Shown here in pieces: positions 24,300 through 35,098 of a stretch of DNA of 64,000 nucleotides. The first letter of the stretch is position 1. Each line of letters opens with the position of its first letter. The DNA comes from Microstegium vimineum (taxonomy: Eukaryota; Streptophyta; Magnoliopsida; Poales; Poaceae): assembly GCA_022036555.1 (NCBI GenBank), contig CM039119.1, positions 25,688,723 through 25,752,722 of the forward strand. The letters are read 5' to 3'. The notes under the pieces were generated by a model. The model ran no database searches, was not told the origin of the DNA, and saw only the letters and a program-made list of their open reading frames with translations. The position numbers were made by a program, and so were the translations under genes.

Positions 24300-24756
24300 A
24301 ATGGGTACTTAGATGCCCGCCTCTCTAAAAAAAAGAACAAGCCCAAGTTCTCTCAAAATTCTAAGTTCCAAAAGAGAGATGTATGTATATATGTACTCAA
24401 GGAGCAGAGTAAAATTAGGTTTCCATCATACACCCTCATATATCCACCATACACCATTATCCACCACATATCCACTCTCATACATCCACCATATATCCCA
24501 TACACATTCACATCTTGATTTAATTGTATGCCCGGTTTCTCTGGATCCATTGTTTGACTTTACAATATATGCTTTGCAAGTATGTATGCGTTGTTTCTCC
24601 CCCACCTATGAACTCCATATATTGCCTATTAGTTATAGGGTGAGAGAGAGAAGGCACATTGTTACTTTGCATGTTCCAAATAATATTATGAGAGAAGGCA
24701 TAACACCATTGTTGCCTTGTGAGGATCCACAAATACCACATATAGAGTCAGGAAGG
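24300..24756 (+). other. B 3' untranslated region, second part, with CATCCACCATA-type repeats
   Basis: Continuation of B after J. About 24425-24512 is a degenerate tandem array built from ATATCCACCATACACC-like units. The open frames over it are translations of the repeat. No gene is visible. Confidence 0.5.
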
Positions 24757-24992
24757 TATTGTTTCTCCAAAGTAAGTAGAGTATTGTGGACCTTTGATTA
24801 GATATCCCATTAGAAAACTCTAAAATCTCTCTACCTAGTTATCTTATCTATCCTTGGACGCTCTTAGTTCTTTTCTAGTTCACTTCACGTTCCCCGTGGA
24901 AATCAATACCCTTTTGGAATACTCTCGGGTGAAAGCTACAGCGGTATCCGTGCACTTGCAGATTTATATGTATGCATTAAGAAATACCAATA
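24757..24992 (+). repeat. B 3' LTR, only the last 236 bp
   Basis: Aligns with 11488-11724 of the 5' LTR with about 14 differences and ends ACCAATA instead of ACCAACA. The first ~960 bp of the LTR, including promoter and dyad, are missing. The TSD after it is intact, so the loss was internal (deletion between the 3' region and the LTR). Confidence 0.85.
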
Positions 24993-24997
24993 GCTAG

Positions 24998-27300
24998 CTT
25001 TTCTTGTCTTTTACTCCTTGTATATGGTGCTCTGGAAAAGATTACGGCTAATTGTCGTTGGGGTTCTTGATAATTTCCTTCTGCCTTCTTTGTTTCTTTC
25101 CCAGGTTCATTTTATCTTTGTTCCGAGTTGTTTGTGCGCGTCTCTTCTTTCTTTGTAAATCTATGCTGAAAGACATCGCAATCGACTAGCTTGTGCCCTG
25201 CATAAGGATGTATATGGCATGGTAGGTTTTATATTCTCTCTGCTGGCTTTCTTGCGTAGTTGATTCCCTGATAGTTGTTGTTTAAGTATCTATTATTCCA
25301 ACTTGTGTCTCGGTTGTTGTTGTAGTTGTTGTTGTACCCTCATTTGTCATTGTCGTTGTATCTTCTTTTGTTATCTGTTGCTGTCACCATGTTATCTTGT
25401 CTTGGACTTTTTTCTTGAGGTCTGAAATCTGGTCGTCTGCTTTCATGATAATCCTTGGTGAATCTGTGTCGAGTTCTTTCTTCTAATGATATCATTTTTT
25501 CGATGGGATTTTTGAAATCCTCATTGGATCTTGGACTTTCATTGAAGTAATCTTTGAATTGCCAATTTGCTAGGATTCCATTAGCAAATGTCTCTATTAC
25601 CACTCTACCGGTGATGTCATGAATCTGAGCTCTTAGTTCTCCAAATTTTCGATAGCATTCCCTTAAAGTTTCTCCTTTTCTCTGTTTTACATTTTTCAAC
25701 TCGGCTGTCGTCATAGGGTGTGTTACTATCCCTACAAAGTTGTTGCAGAAAGCCTCTTGCAAGTCTTCCAAATATTTGATTGATCGCGGCTTCAACTTGT
25801 TGAACCATTGTAGAGGCATAGCCTCAAGTGTCATTGGGAAATATAGTGCCTTGATGTCATTATCTCCTCCCGTGAGTTCAATGGATTGAGAGTAGACTCT
25901 TATCCATTGTCTGGGTTCTACTTTGCCATTGTACTTGGAATGGTTTGCCTGTTTGAACTTGTAGGGTAGCGTCAATATTTGCAATCTCCCTGCGAAACAT
26001 GGAAACTTGTCGTACTGTTCTGTCCGGTTGAAGTCAGGTGACCAATCTCTTTTGTAGTAGTCCGTGTCTCTTATGTACTCAGATTCTCCATAGTCTTCTT
26101 GGTAACGCTGGCCCCAGTCTGGGCCGTTTTGCTTTACTAGTCCGAGGTGTCATTCATGCTTTTCCGATGGTTGTGGTACCTCTGTCTTTCATAATCTGGG
26201 CAATATTGACTTTTTAAGGGGTTGTTCGCCTTGTTGTTCCCCTTGTTGTTCTTGGGGTGTATCACTGTCGGGTTGTTTATTGGGGTCTCCATCTTCTTTA
26301 TTCTGCTCGTTTGTGATTCTTTCTTCTTTAGTGAGGATATTTAGCTCTTTCGTCAGCTCTTCGATTCTCTCTCTCTCTTTGTATTTTTCATAGATTCTCT
26401 TCCTACCCTCTTCCTATTGTATTCCGTCAGTTTTGCTTTGTATTTGTTCCAGATTTGTTTTCTCTGAATGGACCGATTTCGTCTTCCTGCCCTGGCCTTG
26501 TTCTTTTTTAGCCTCGCAGCTTTGTGGTCATTGGTTTCATTGTCGTCGCCTTCTTCGTCATCTGAGATATCTCCTTCTGTATCATCTGATGATTTTAAGT
26601 CGGGTATCTGGGGTGGTTCTAAGTAGGGTTCTAGTTTTGCCATGTATACAACGCGTCTTTTTCGAGTTCTTTTTGCTCGCTGGTTCTTCTCTCTTGGTTT
26701 GCGTGGTAGCTTTTGATAGGTTCCGAGTTCTTTTCCCTTCTGATATGGTAGCTCTTCATCTTGTGTTTGAGGTTTTGGGAAGTAGTTTGGCCAATGTACG
26801 ATGCACCCCTCTAGAGTTGTTGACATTATCATCCCTTTTTTAGCGCCTTTAGAGTTATGCTCCTTGTCATCACCTTCAGAAGAAAATGTTCGTGTGTGGA
26901 TGTGGAATTGCATAGTCCATACGGATCCGAGTACTTGACTGCTTCCGAGTTGTTTCTGCCTCCGATTAGGGTTCGGTTATGTACTTCGACTCGGTTTATG
27001 TTTAGTCTTTCCGTGTTTGACTCGGAGTCGGTATGTGGTGGCGTCTCCTTCTCTGAGTCGGGCTCCTATCCGACTTCTTTCCTCGTCCTGGTCGGTTTCG
27101 AAATTGTGAGGTTTTTGACTTTCCGGTCTAGCTCTTGGAGATCTTGTTTGATCTTTTCATTGGATCCTTCTTCTTCTCAGAGTCGACTTCGAAGCTTTCC
27201 ATCGTCATCAATCTTGCAGATCCATGATCCGAAGAAGAACATCGATTTCGTTGATTTTGTCATCTTGAGGTCGTGGTCCACCAAGCTTTCAAGAAAAAAT
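24998..27300 (-). pseudogene. A gag
   Basis: Right to left: an acidic and lysine-rich N-terminal part (26353-26913, with EGDISDDEEGDDNE), then the retrotransposon gag domain (25340-25984) with KYNGKVEPRQWIRVYS, MPLQWFNKL and GETLRECYRKFGELR, then a knuckle-like CHIHPYAGHKLVDC (about 25171-25221). A TGA after NDNDK near 25340 and further breaks between 25985 and 26352 interrupt it. The gag domain is that of Tat-type Ty3 elements. Insertion B separates it from protease. Confidence 0.75.
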
Positions 27301-27311
27301 TCACCGAAAGT

Positions 27312-27328
27312 CCCTACCTGGCGCGCCA
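27312..27328 (-). other. A primer-binding site
   Basis: The minus strand reads TGGCGCGCCAGGTAGGG two bases after the LTR end. This is the common PBS of grass Tat-type elements. It fixes the orientation of A. Confidence 0.8.
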
Positions 27329-27330
27329 GC

Positions 27331-27803
27331 TGTCGATGTTTTACCACCGATGGCTTGCCATGGGGTTACCTGAGACAGTTGTTCGTGCCTCGGTGAATAG
27401 TGAAGTCTTGGTGGTTGGACACGTAGGGACACATAGTTTATACTAGTTCAGGCCCTCGACATAGTCGAGTAACAGCCCTACGTCCAGTTGGGTTGCTTGT
27501 TTATTACTCTGATCTCGTAATACAAGGTGTTGTGTGTCGCTCTACGTATCGGGTGCTATGTAGTATGTTCAAATGTTTTTTGGGTGATACCCTTACCAGC
27601 TCTTTATAGTCCAGGATCTGGTCGAGGGTTGCTTCTAATCCTTCTCGGTTACAGACTCAGAGTCCTAAGCTATGCTTCGGTCTTATCGCTATTACCGAGT
27701 AGAATCTGGGTTCATGTGATCGTCTCCCTCCGTGGGATGAGTGATGGAGGCCCAAAACTCTGGCAAGCCGGTCAATGGTACCCTATAGGATATCCCATCG
27801 ACA
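27331..27803 (-). repeat. A 5' LTR
   Basis: 473 bp bounded by an 8-bp inverted terminal repeat, TGTCGATG at 27331 and CATCGACA at 27803. On the minus strand it has TATAAAG (27604-27610). It abuts Gag coding sequence of element D at 27804, which shows that A landed in D gag. Confidence 0.8.
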
Positions 27804-28031
27804 GCCACACACCTCCATGAAGTGCTAGAGATGAGCATTGGCATCCTCATGGGGCTTCCTGTAAAATGGGTTGGCCTGCACCATGTGGATCAAGGCGGGC
27901 TTCAGCTCGAAGGTGGCATCTCCGATGTTGACTTCATGGCCCTGAGCTACGTAGGTAGCGGACGGAGCCGAGAAGTCAGAGATCGCCTTCTGGGCCATAC
28001 CTTCCTTGAGTGGTGGTGCGGAGCCTCCTTC
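27804..28031 (-). pseudogene. D gag fragment (Athila-like)
   Basis: The minus frame contains DATFELKPALIHMVQANPF and KPHEDANAHL, then an amber where the family has Gln, then HFMEVC. This is the N-terminal Gag motif of Athila-like Ty3 elements. It is cut at 27804 by the A LTR; upstream in the same frame there is a stop at 28032-28034. It belongs with the PBS and LTR at 28269-29118. Confidence 0.7.
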
Positions 28032-28268
28032 CTATAACGGATTCACGGTTGAGATGATCCTTTGAGGGGAACTTGACGACGTCTAATTCTCCTCAACAGC
28101 TGTTCGGGATCTTCTAGATAATTTCCCGGCAGTTGGAAACTGCTCATACACTATCTCGCTTCACAACAAAGGAAGACACAGATAGGGGTAAGCCCCTATA
28201 GCTAATTGATAACTAAGTTAACGAGAATCTATGGATTCAATCTAATTAAAATTTCTAGGCTATGCTTT
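28032..28268 (-). other. D leader
   Basis: Untranslated stretch between the D PBS and gag. No gene is visible. Confidence 0.5.
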
Positions 28269-28285
28269 CCACGGCAACGACGCCA
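28269..28285 (-). other. D primer-binding site, tRNA-Asp type
   Basis: The minus strand reads TGGCGTCGTTGCCGTGG, the same site as in B with substitutions, eight bases from the LTR end. Confidence 0.75.
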
Positions 28286-28293
28286 AAAATGCT

Positions 28294-29118
28294 TGTTGGT
28301 ATTTCTTATGACTATTGGATAAATCGGCAAGCGCACAGATTATACCGTTGCAACACTTCACCTAGGAATATTCCAAGGTATCGTAATTTATATTTTCCAA
28401 GGGAAAGCGGAGCTAGAAATGATGATTAGAGAGAGATCCTAGAGAGCTCCTTAACTTAGTACCAACTAGTATAGTGGGGTAATCGAAATAATGTGATAGG
28501 AAGGGTGATGAATGAACAAGCCAAGGTAAAAGTTAACTAAGGATAACTAGTAAGTATAGCTTGGTGGGAGGACAACGAGAGAGATAAGGACTCCTATGTA
28601 ATTCACTTCTACTTCAATGTACTTAGCAAAATAATTAGTCTAAACACAATAGTTTGGCTCCTCAATACAAGTATGCTAGGCAAGAGGATAGATCCGTAGG
28701 AGGACAAAACTCCTACTGGACCACGCTCTCTTTTTATGGGGGTCTTACCTTTTAAGAACTTGCCTAAGAACATGTGTTGGGATACAAAGACTAGACAAGG
28801 CTGTCACCTCTTGCTAGCTACCACAAACAATCCGTGCAGCAAGCGGTAACCAAGGGTAAGATGATGTATAAGCACCACGCTTACACACAACAAACTACTA
28901 TAATTGTGATCTACAACCAAAGCACCCTATGGCAGGCAATGATCGCATACAGGAAAGGCCACAAGGATCACAGACTATTGGATGTAAAGGGTAGTAATAA
29001 GCAAAAGCACATAACAATGCTATAACAAGTATAGTAATGCTCAAACTAAATACTAAGTAAAGTAGAGGAAAAGTAATATATTGAATAAGATAAGTCTAAC
29101 AAAAAGGGAAAGGTACAA
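28294..29118 (-). repeat. D 5' LTR, 3' part, cut by H
   Basis: On the plus strand it starts TGTTGGTATTTCTTATG and runs parallel to the E2 LTR from 31618 to about 32447 (about 90% alike by eye). It stops at 29118, where H begins with TGTAACACCC. The rest of this LTR should lie beyond the right end of the window. The short frame at 28834 is not a gene. Confidence 0.75.
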
Positions 29119-31617
29119 TGTAACACCCGAAAATTTGAATTTTTGAAATAGATTGAAATTGATTTAATTTCAAATTTTGTGCTCATGAAAATGTAGCAAA
29201 ATAAAAACATTTTTCATCAAATTAAAATTTGTCTTAGTTTAGGAACTTGTATGTGCATTCATGCTACTGCATTTATATTTATCTATTGATTGGTCTTCTC
29301 AAAATCAAAAGAAAAAGAATTTCAAAATGCTTTGAAAACGGTTATGGAAAATAGTTTAAGAAAGAGAAAATGAAAAGGGTTTTAATAAGAAAAGAAAAAA
29401 ACATAAACCTCCCCGTCTCTCCTCCCAGCCGGCTCAGCCCAGGTACCCAGCTCTCCCTCTTTCTCTCCCTCGCGGGCCTGCTCACCGCCAAAGGCCCAAC
29501 CGGCCACTCCTTTCCATCTTCTCTTTTGGCCCGAGTGGCAGCCAAGCCCAACTCCTCCCCTCCTTTCGTCCCAGCTCGGCCCAGCAGGCCACTACGGCCA
29601 CACACACGCGGAATGCCTGCTCCCTCTCTCTCTCGCTAACGCTGCGGACCCACAGGTCAGCGTCGTCCCCTTCCTCTGGCTCGTCCCCTCCCAGGACTAT
29701 GCTTCGAGTCAGAGTCCGGCTCCGCCCGGATGCCGCCTTGGCGAGCACGCCAAGCCGCCCCTGCCTCCTTTAAATAGCGGCCAAGCCCTCCTCCATTTTC
29801 CCCGAACCCAAGATCGAGCTCCAACTTTCCCTGGAACGCTAGCTGCGCCTCCCGCCATTGCCAAGGAGCTTCTGCCATCGCCGCCAAGCTCAGTCGCCGC
29901 CTCATCTTCGCAGTGTTCACCTCTGTGGGCTTCGCTTTGACTCCATGAGGTCACCGAATCCTTTCTTCCTCTCCTCCTGGCTCTTTGTTGTTCACGCAAG
30001 CTCGCCATCGCCTTACAGAGAACTGGCATCCGCCTTCTTGCACCGCCAGACGTCCTCCAGCGCCCCTGCTCACCATCAACTACCAAGGTGAGGTCCCCGT
30101 TCTCTCCTCTTGCTCCCGATCCTTCCATTGCTGAAAACCGAGCCTCCCAGGGCCGTATTGGCTTGCGCCGGCGAGCTCAAGAGCTCTGCCCATGGAGGCC
30201 GCCGTGCTCTTCACTGTTCTCGGCCAGACTCCCCCTCACCTCCCCTGATCTAATCTGGACCATCCAGATGAGATCCATCGGTCCACATCAACCGATACCC
30301 TTTCTGTTGGAATTTTGCTAAAGAAACCTTCTGCTTTCTTCTAAATAACCCGCGATCCAGATCTGATCTTTTAATCCGGTTTTCTTTATTTAAAATCCAA
30401 AATAGATCTACTAATTTATAGTTTTGTCATTGTTTTAAAAAGCCCGTAAAATGTTCGTTTTAGCTCTGATTCGATCCAATGAAGTTGCGTTAGCTTTGTA
30501 ATCTCATGATCTATCTAGTGGTATAGTTTTTATCTATGTTAAATACTTTTCAAAAATAAAATTTAGTTAATCCTTTTTAATGAATTAATCATGTATAGAA
30601 AATTATGTTTAATTCATATCTTCTACGTTTTAGATCCGTTTTGTCCCACTCTAGTTGCGTTGGTTTCATATCGATAAGATCTATCTGTTAGTAACAATGT
30701 TAAATATGTTTTCTTCTTTCAATAAAATGATAATTCAATAATCTATACACAATGGTTTTCCAATTAAAGTGATCTAGGTTTTCACTTTGGTTTTCATAAA
30801 ACAAAATCTATTTGGTTTAATCTTGTTTTTCCAAGCAAATATAATTTGACTTAACTTAATTTGGGTATTTCTCTGAAGTATCCAATATATGCTTTTTATG
30901 TAGATAAAATAAATAATGTCTACTTCTCTTTTAAAAGCTAATCTTTCGGTAGCCGTTTCCTTTCCGTTATAGATCCAATTAGCGTGATTCTCGCGCCTGT
31001 GTGATCGTAGAAAGGCGTAGATTTCTTCTCAAACCTTTTTCATTGATTGGTGTATTGTTCTAAATAGATCTGTTGTATGCTATGCATGTTTGTTCATCTG
31101 CTTGAGTGGTGTTTATGATATTGTCCAATCGGTGAGAATTACGTGGAGATCAAGAAGAAGTCATCTGAAGTTGAGAATCAGTTGAAGAAAGGATCTAAGC
31201 GTTTAAGGAAAGTATAGCATGGGATCTTTCTTGTTGTCCTATTCACTTTAATGTCACTTAATTCATATGCATGTGTCTACCTTGATTCCCGTGAGGATTA
31301 CCTAGATTTGATATCTTGTGCCTTGTCACCTTTGAGGGTTTGCATATGGGTAGCTTTTGCTAGTGCTCATAAAGAATAACCATGATTTTATAACTTGACT
31401 AATGATATATGCAATAATGATAAAAGATGACTTTTTAGCAACATGGACTATAGGTGGAACATCAGGAACTCACACCTGTGTTCTCACTCATAGGGATATT
31501 TCTATAAGTGGATTACCCCGAGAAAATAGTACTACCATAAGCTAATGGGCTTTGGCTTGACTCAGTATTAGGTTTTTGCTAGTGTGTAGCAACTTACCCG
31601 AGAGGGCGCAAGAAGGT
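29119..31617 (+). mobile_element. H: LTR-like unit inserted in D LTR, 5' part
   Basis: It begins TGTAACACCCGAAAATTT, like C (minus strand) and I (TGTAAC start). An AT-rich head is followed by a GC-rich body (29400-30330) with TTTAAATA at 29769-29776, then AT-rich sequence. No protein domain is seen. It is cut at 31617 by E2, and its distal end with GTTACA should lie beyond the window. The open frames in the GC-rich body on both strands (for example 29709-30128) look like compositional artefacts. Confidence 0.55.
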
Positions 31618-32596
31618 TGTTGGTATTTCTTATGACTATTGGATAAATCCACAAGCGCACAGATTATACTATTGTAGCACTTCACCTAGGAGAATTCCAA
31701 GGTATCGTAATTTATACTTTCCCAAGGGAAATCTGGGCTAGAAATGATAATCAGAGAGAGATCCTAGAGAGCACCTCAACTTAGTACCAACTAGTATAGG
31801 GGGTAACGATATATGTGATAGGAAGGGTTGATGAATGAATAAGCCATGGTAAATGATACTTAGAACGGACAAGATAGTATAGCTAGGTGGGAGGACAACG
31901 AGAGAGTAAAGGGACTCCTGTGTAATTCACTCTACTTCAATATACTTAGCCAATTAACTAGTCTAAACACTATAGTTTGTCTCCTCAATACAGGTATGCT
32001 AGGCGAGGGGATAGATAAGTAGGAGGACAAAACTCCTACAGGACCATGCCCTCTCCTTCTGGGGGCCTTAGCTTTTAAGAACTTGCCTAAGAACACATAG
32101 TGGAATACAAAGACTAGATAAGGTTGTCACTCTCTTGCTAGCTACCACAACTATCCATGCAACAAGCGGTAACCAAGGATAAGGTGATGTATAAGCACCA
32201 CGCTTACACACAACTTATTACTTTAACTATGATCTATAATCAAAGCACCCTATGACAGGCAATGATCGCATACGGGAAAGGCCACAAGGATCACAGACTA
32301 TTGATGTAAAGGCTATTAAAGAGAAAAAGCATATAACAAGACTATATCTAGTATAGAAATGCTCAAAGTAAATACTAAGTAAAGTAGAGGAAAAGTAATA
32401 TATTGAATAAGGATAAAGTCTTACAAAGAAGGAAAGATACAAGCGCTATACCAGACTTTCTAGAAGATGACTCCGGAAATCCCGAGCACAGATCGACTCA
32501 ACTCTAACTCCCACTCTAGACTAAACTACTAGAACAATCTAAGGAATAGAGCTTGTAGGCTTCTTCACCATGTGTAGAGAGGGGGGTATGAGCCTC

Positions 32597-32604
32597 TATT
32601 TATA
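32597..32604 (-). promoter_or_regulatory. E2 LTR TATA box
   Basis: TATAAATA on the minus strand, followed by GAGGCTC and a C/T-rich initiator-like region. Confidence 0.6.
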
Positions 32605-32774
32605 GTGAGAGATGGAGTAGGGGCTACTCCATCGCCACGTTAGCGATCTAGGAGGCTTCAAATCTCCACCCTTGGATCCAACCGCCTTAGAACTGACTTG
32701 GGATGGATGGTGTTGATTTCCAACATGTGTTAGTGAGTATGGCGGTTGGCAGGTGCTGAACCGACCTAGGGGGT

Positions 32775-33137
32775 GGTCGGCCGACCCCCCCTATGGCTTG
32801 TGGGCCATCCTCTGGTCTTCTAGATGCAGCCCCACTGGTCAGGGACCAAGTGGGGGCTGGTGGGCCTAGGCAGAGGTCGGCCGACCCCCTCTTAGGGTCT
32901 CTCGCGCACCTCAGCCTTCCAAGTGCTGGTCCCACTTGTCATTGATGTTGATTGTTGGTTCTGAGGTAATTGTCACGTTTATCTCCGTGATGTGGGCCCA
33001 TGGATCCATGTGCTTTGCATATGAGCCGTTGGGAGAAAGCAACAGAGTGATCCAAGGGTTGGAATTCACTCTGAGGTGCTTCTCCTAGATCATGGCCAGG
33101 GGGAGAGCTGGTGGGCCCATAGGGAGGTCGGCCGACC
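32775..33137. promoter_or_regulatory. Three GGTCGGCCGACC palindromes in the E2 LTR
   Basis: Perfect 12-bp palindromes at 32775-32786, 32875-32886 and 33126-33137, each followed by a C-rich run (CCCC). All are upstream of the LTR TATA box. Confidence 0.6.
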
Positions 33138-33172
33138 CCCTATGTGGGTCCCACTGGCTCTCCTTTGCTCCA

Positions 33173-33177
33173 TTTCT
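33173..33177 (+). repeat. TSD TTTCT, left copy, of element F
   Basis: TTTCT is repeated at 59589-59593. The two copies join the split E2 LTR. Confidence 0.75.
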
Positions 33178-34465
33178 CGTGAGGACCTGATTAGCCTAGA
33201 GGGGGGGGGGGTGAATAGGCCTGTTTAAAACACTTAGCAACTTTCTGTTAGCACAGAGGCCGGCACTGTCGGGCTTAAGTCCGGCACCGCCGGGGTGGCC
33301 GGCACTGCTGCTCTCAGGGGCAGCACTGCTGGTCACCTGGACAGACCTGAGCACAATTCGAAATATAAGGAGAGAATGGAAATTGTGCTTGAATAGAAAC
33401 CTTCCTAGAGGTGTAGGGAACCTCTAGCACCACTGGAAAGTGGGAGCAACACACCCACGGCGTAGATCGGGTCCAAACCCTAGAAATCACCTTGCAAACA
33501 ATATATATCAAAGTAGAGAGATAAACACAAAGGGACACAAGATTTGACCCGTGGTTCAGCTCGCCACCAAGGCTTGCCTACGTCCACGTTGTTGAGGTGC
33601 ACCACACAAGGCTCAAGCTGACCACAAAGGCTAGCTCTTTCCTCGTCTCAAGTCAAGGGAATGAACCCTTGAGATGAGAGGTTATGTATTAGCAATATGG
33701 GGTGATACAAACTTCCCTAGGCTGCCACATGAAGGAGGCAAGCTCAAGGGCGACGCCTAGCTGGCTAGGAGCAAAGCTCAAAGAGTAAAGAAATCAAACC
33801 GCCGGCCACCACGCAAACCAAATGCTTGTAGGAGTTGAAGATCCGAGGGAGAAGCTTCTTCTCAAGAAGCTTGGAGGCTCAATATCTCAAGGAATGATTG
33901 GAAATCAATGGAGGAGAGTGATTGAGCACCAAGGGAGAGGGGAGAGCTAGAAGAGAGCTTCTTTTCTGTTCTTGCGAAGTAAGAGTGTGTGAATGGAAGA
34001 ACTAGCCATTGGGGGTGAGTGAGGGGGTAAGAAATACCCCTCCACTGTCCAACGGGCAGAACAAGTCGCGGCATTGCCGGCCTGCCCGGCACTACCGGCG
34101 TGGAGGCCAACACTGCCGGCCTGGCAGAAATAGCAAAGGATTGATCTTCGAATAGCTGGCTGTTTTGCCCACTATGTATGTGGAGGTGTATGATATTTGG
34201 ATAGATATAGCATTTGGTTCACTTGTTGGCATGTGTGTTGAATCCCTCTTAATAGTACGACATACCTATACTCAATTTCGAAATATAAAATGAATTAAAC
34301 ACCCTTTGAGCTTGTTGCCATGCACTTTTGTAATTGGAGGGGTCCGCCAACCTATTCATCAACCTCCTTTCATTTAACTTACTTGTCATACTTGTAAAGT
34401 CTCATTAGTCTCCTAAATATGTGGTCATGTCACCAAAACCCACTTAGGGCTTGATTGCACTTTCA
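33178..34465 (-). repeat. F 3' LTR
   Basis: On the minus strand it starts TGAAAGTGCAATCAAGCC and ends CCTCACG; the other copy ends CCTCACA, so the terminal CA is mutated here. It contains CCGGCACTG-type dyads near 33261-33313 and 34079-34130. Confidence 0.85.
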
Positions 34466-34482
34466 ATCTCCCCCTTTTTGGT
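34466..34482 (-). other. F polypurine tract
   Basis: The minus strand reads CAAAAAGGGGGAGATT directly before the LTR start. This is the classical copia PPT. Confidence 0.75.
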
Positions 34483-35098
34483 GATTGATGACAACACACT
34501 TAGGACTTACAAAAGTGAATAATAATATGAGACAATGCAAGTCATGAGTGTAGGAGCTCCCCCTAAATATGTGAATAGGAATTTGAATTTCCAATTTGGC
34601 ATGAAAAGCCAAGATTCACACATTGGAGTGAGATAGGGCTCCCCCTACATCCATGGCTGCTGTGGGGTGCTGAAAAAGGTGTCACAAGAATATACGTGAA
34701 GATACAAACGTATCTCAAACACATCAGAGGGCTTGCTATTGACAATAGTCCGGCACTGCCGGCCTGAGGCCCGGCACTGCCGGCCTAGCTGCAAACAGCA
34801 AGCCTGCGGAAGCAAGAACACAGCCACACAAAAAGATATAAATAAAAGCTGAAAGCATACTAATACTTAAGAGTACATGTCCACAAATGACACAAATCAA
34901 GTACTTAAGTGGCAATATTACAATAAAATAGATTTTCATGTTGCTCTCTCATCTCACACACTAATACTAAGATAACTAGCAGCAGCTGCTCCTCCATGAC
35001 TGTCGAAGATTTGTTGTACCCCCTTCACTTAGTAATTCTCCCCCTTTGGCAACAAGTCACCAAAAAGAAGAGAAGAACCAAGCAAAAAGAGCACAAAC
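34483..35098 (-). other. F 3' untranslated region
   Basis: No gene. It holds two dyads of the CCGGCACTGCCGG type at 34749-34790. Confidence 0.5.

Larger units (their letters stand above)
10525..24992 (+). mobile_element. B: defective Athila-like Ty3 element, with copia J nested inside
   Basis: The 5' LTR (10525-11724) is followed by a tRNA-Asp-type PBS, then remnants of gag, two protease-like segments, a fragment of the post-pol ORF and a 3' untranslated region. It ends in the last 236 bases of an LTR (24757-24992). Perfect 5-bp TSD GCTAG flanks it. No reverse transcriptase, RNase H or integrase is present. The 235 comparable LTR bases differ at about 14 positions by hand count (about 6%), so it is older than the nested J. 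Confidence 0.85.
3756..27803 (-). mobile_element. A: Tat-type Ty3 retrotransposon, split by C and B, 3' end missing
   Basis: The element reads right to left: 5' LTR 27331-27803, PBS 27312-27328, gag 24998-27300, then (after insertion B) protease and reverse transcriptase 8548-10524, then (after insertion C) RNase H 3756-4626. The frame of pol can be followed across both insertions, which confirms that the pieces belong together. Integrase and 3' LTR are absent: pol stops at about 3756 against E1. The RNase H module with GDS and a SKLGS ending is the extra archaeal-type RNase H of the Tat lineage. The 5 bases outside the 5' LTR are GCCAC (27804-27808); the partner TSD is not in the window. Confidence 0.8.
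31618..33177 (-). repeat. E2 3' LTR, larger part
   Basis: On the plus strand it starts TGTTGGTATTTCTTATG. On the minus strand it carries TATAAATA (32597-32604). Three perfect copies of the dyad GGTCGGCCGACC (32775, 32875, 33126) lie 170-530 bp upstream of that TATA box. F interrupts the LTR at 33177, and the remaining 143 bp are at 59594-59736. The left flanking bases are AAGGT (31613-31617). Confidence 0.75.

Noticed and set aside
26433..27396. Plus-strand frames over A gag
   Set aside because: They are antisense shadows of the minus-strand gag and of its leader next to the PBS.
29709..30128. 139-codon minus-strand frame in H
   Set aside because: Antisense to the probable LTR transcript, with low-complexity Arg/Gly composition and overlapping frames on the other strand.
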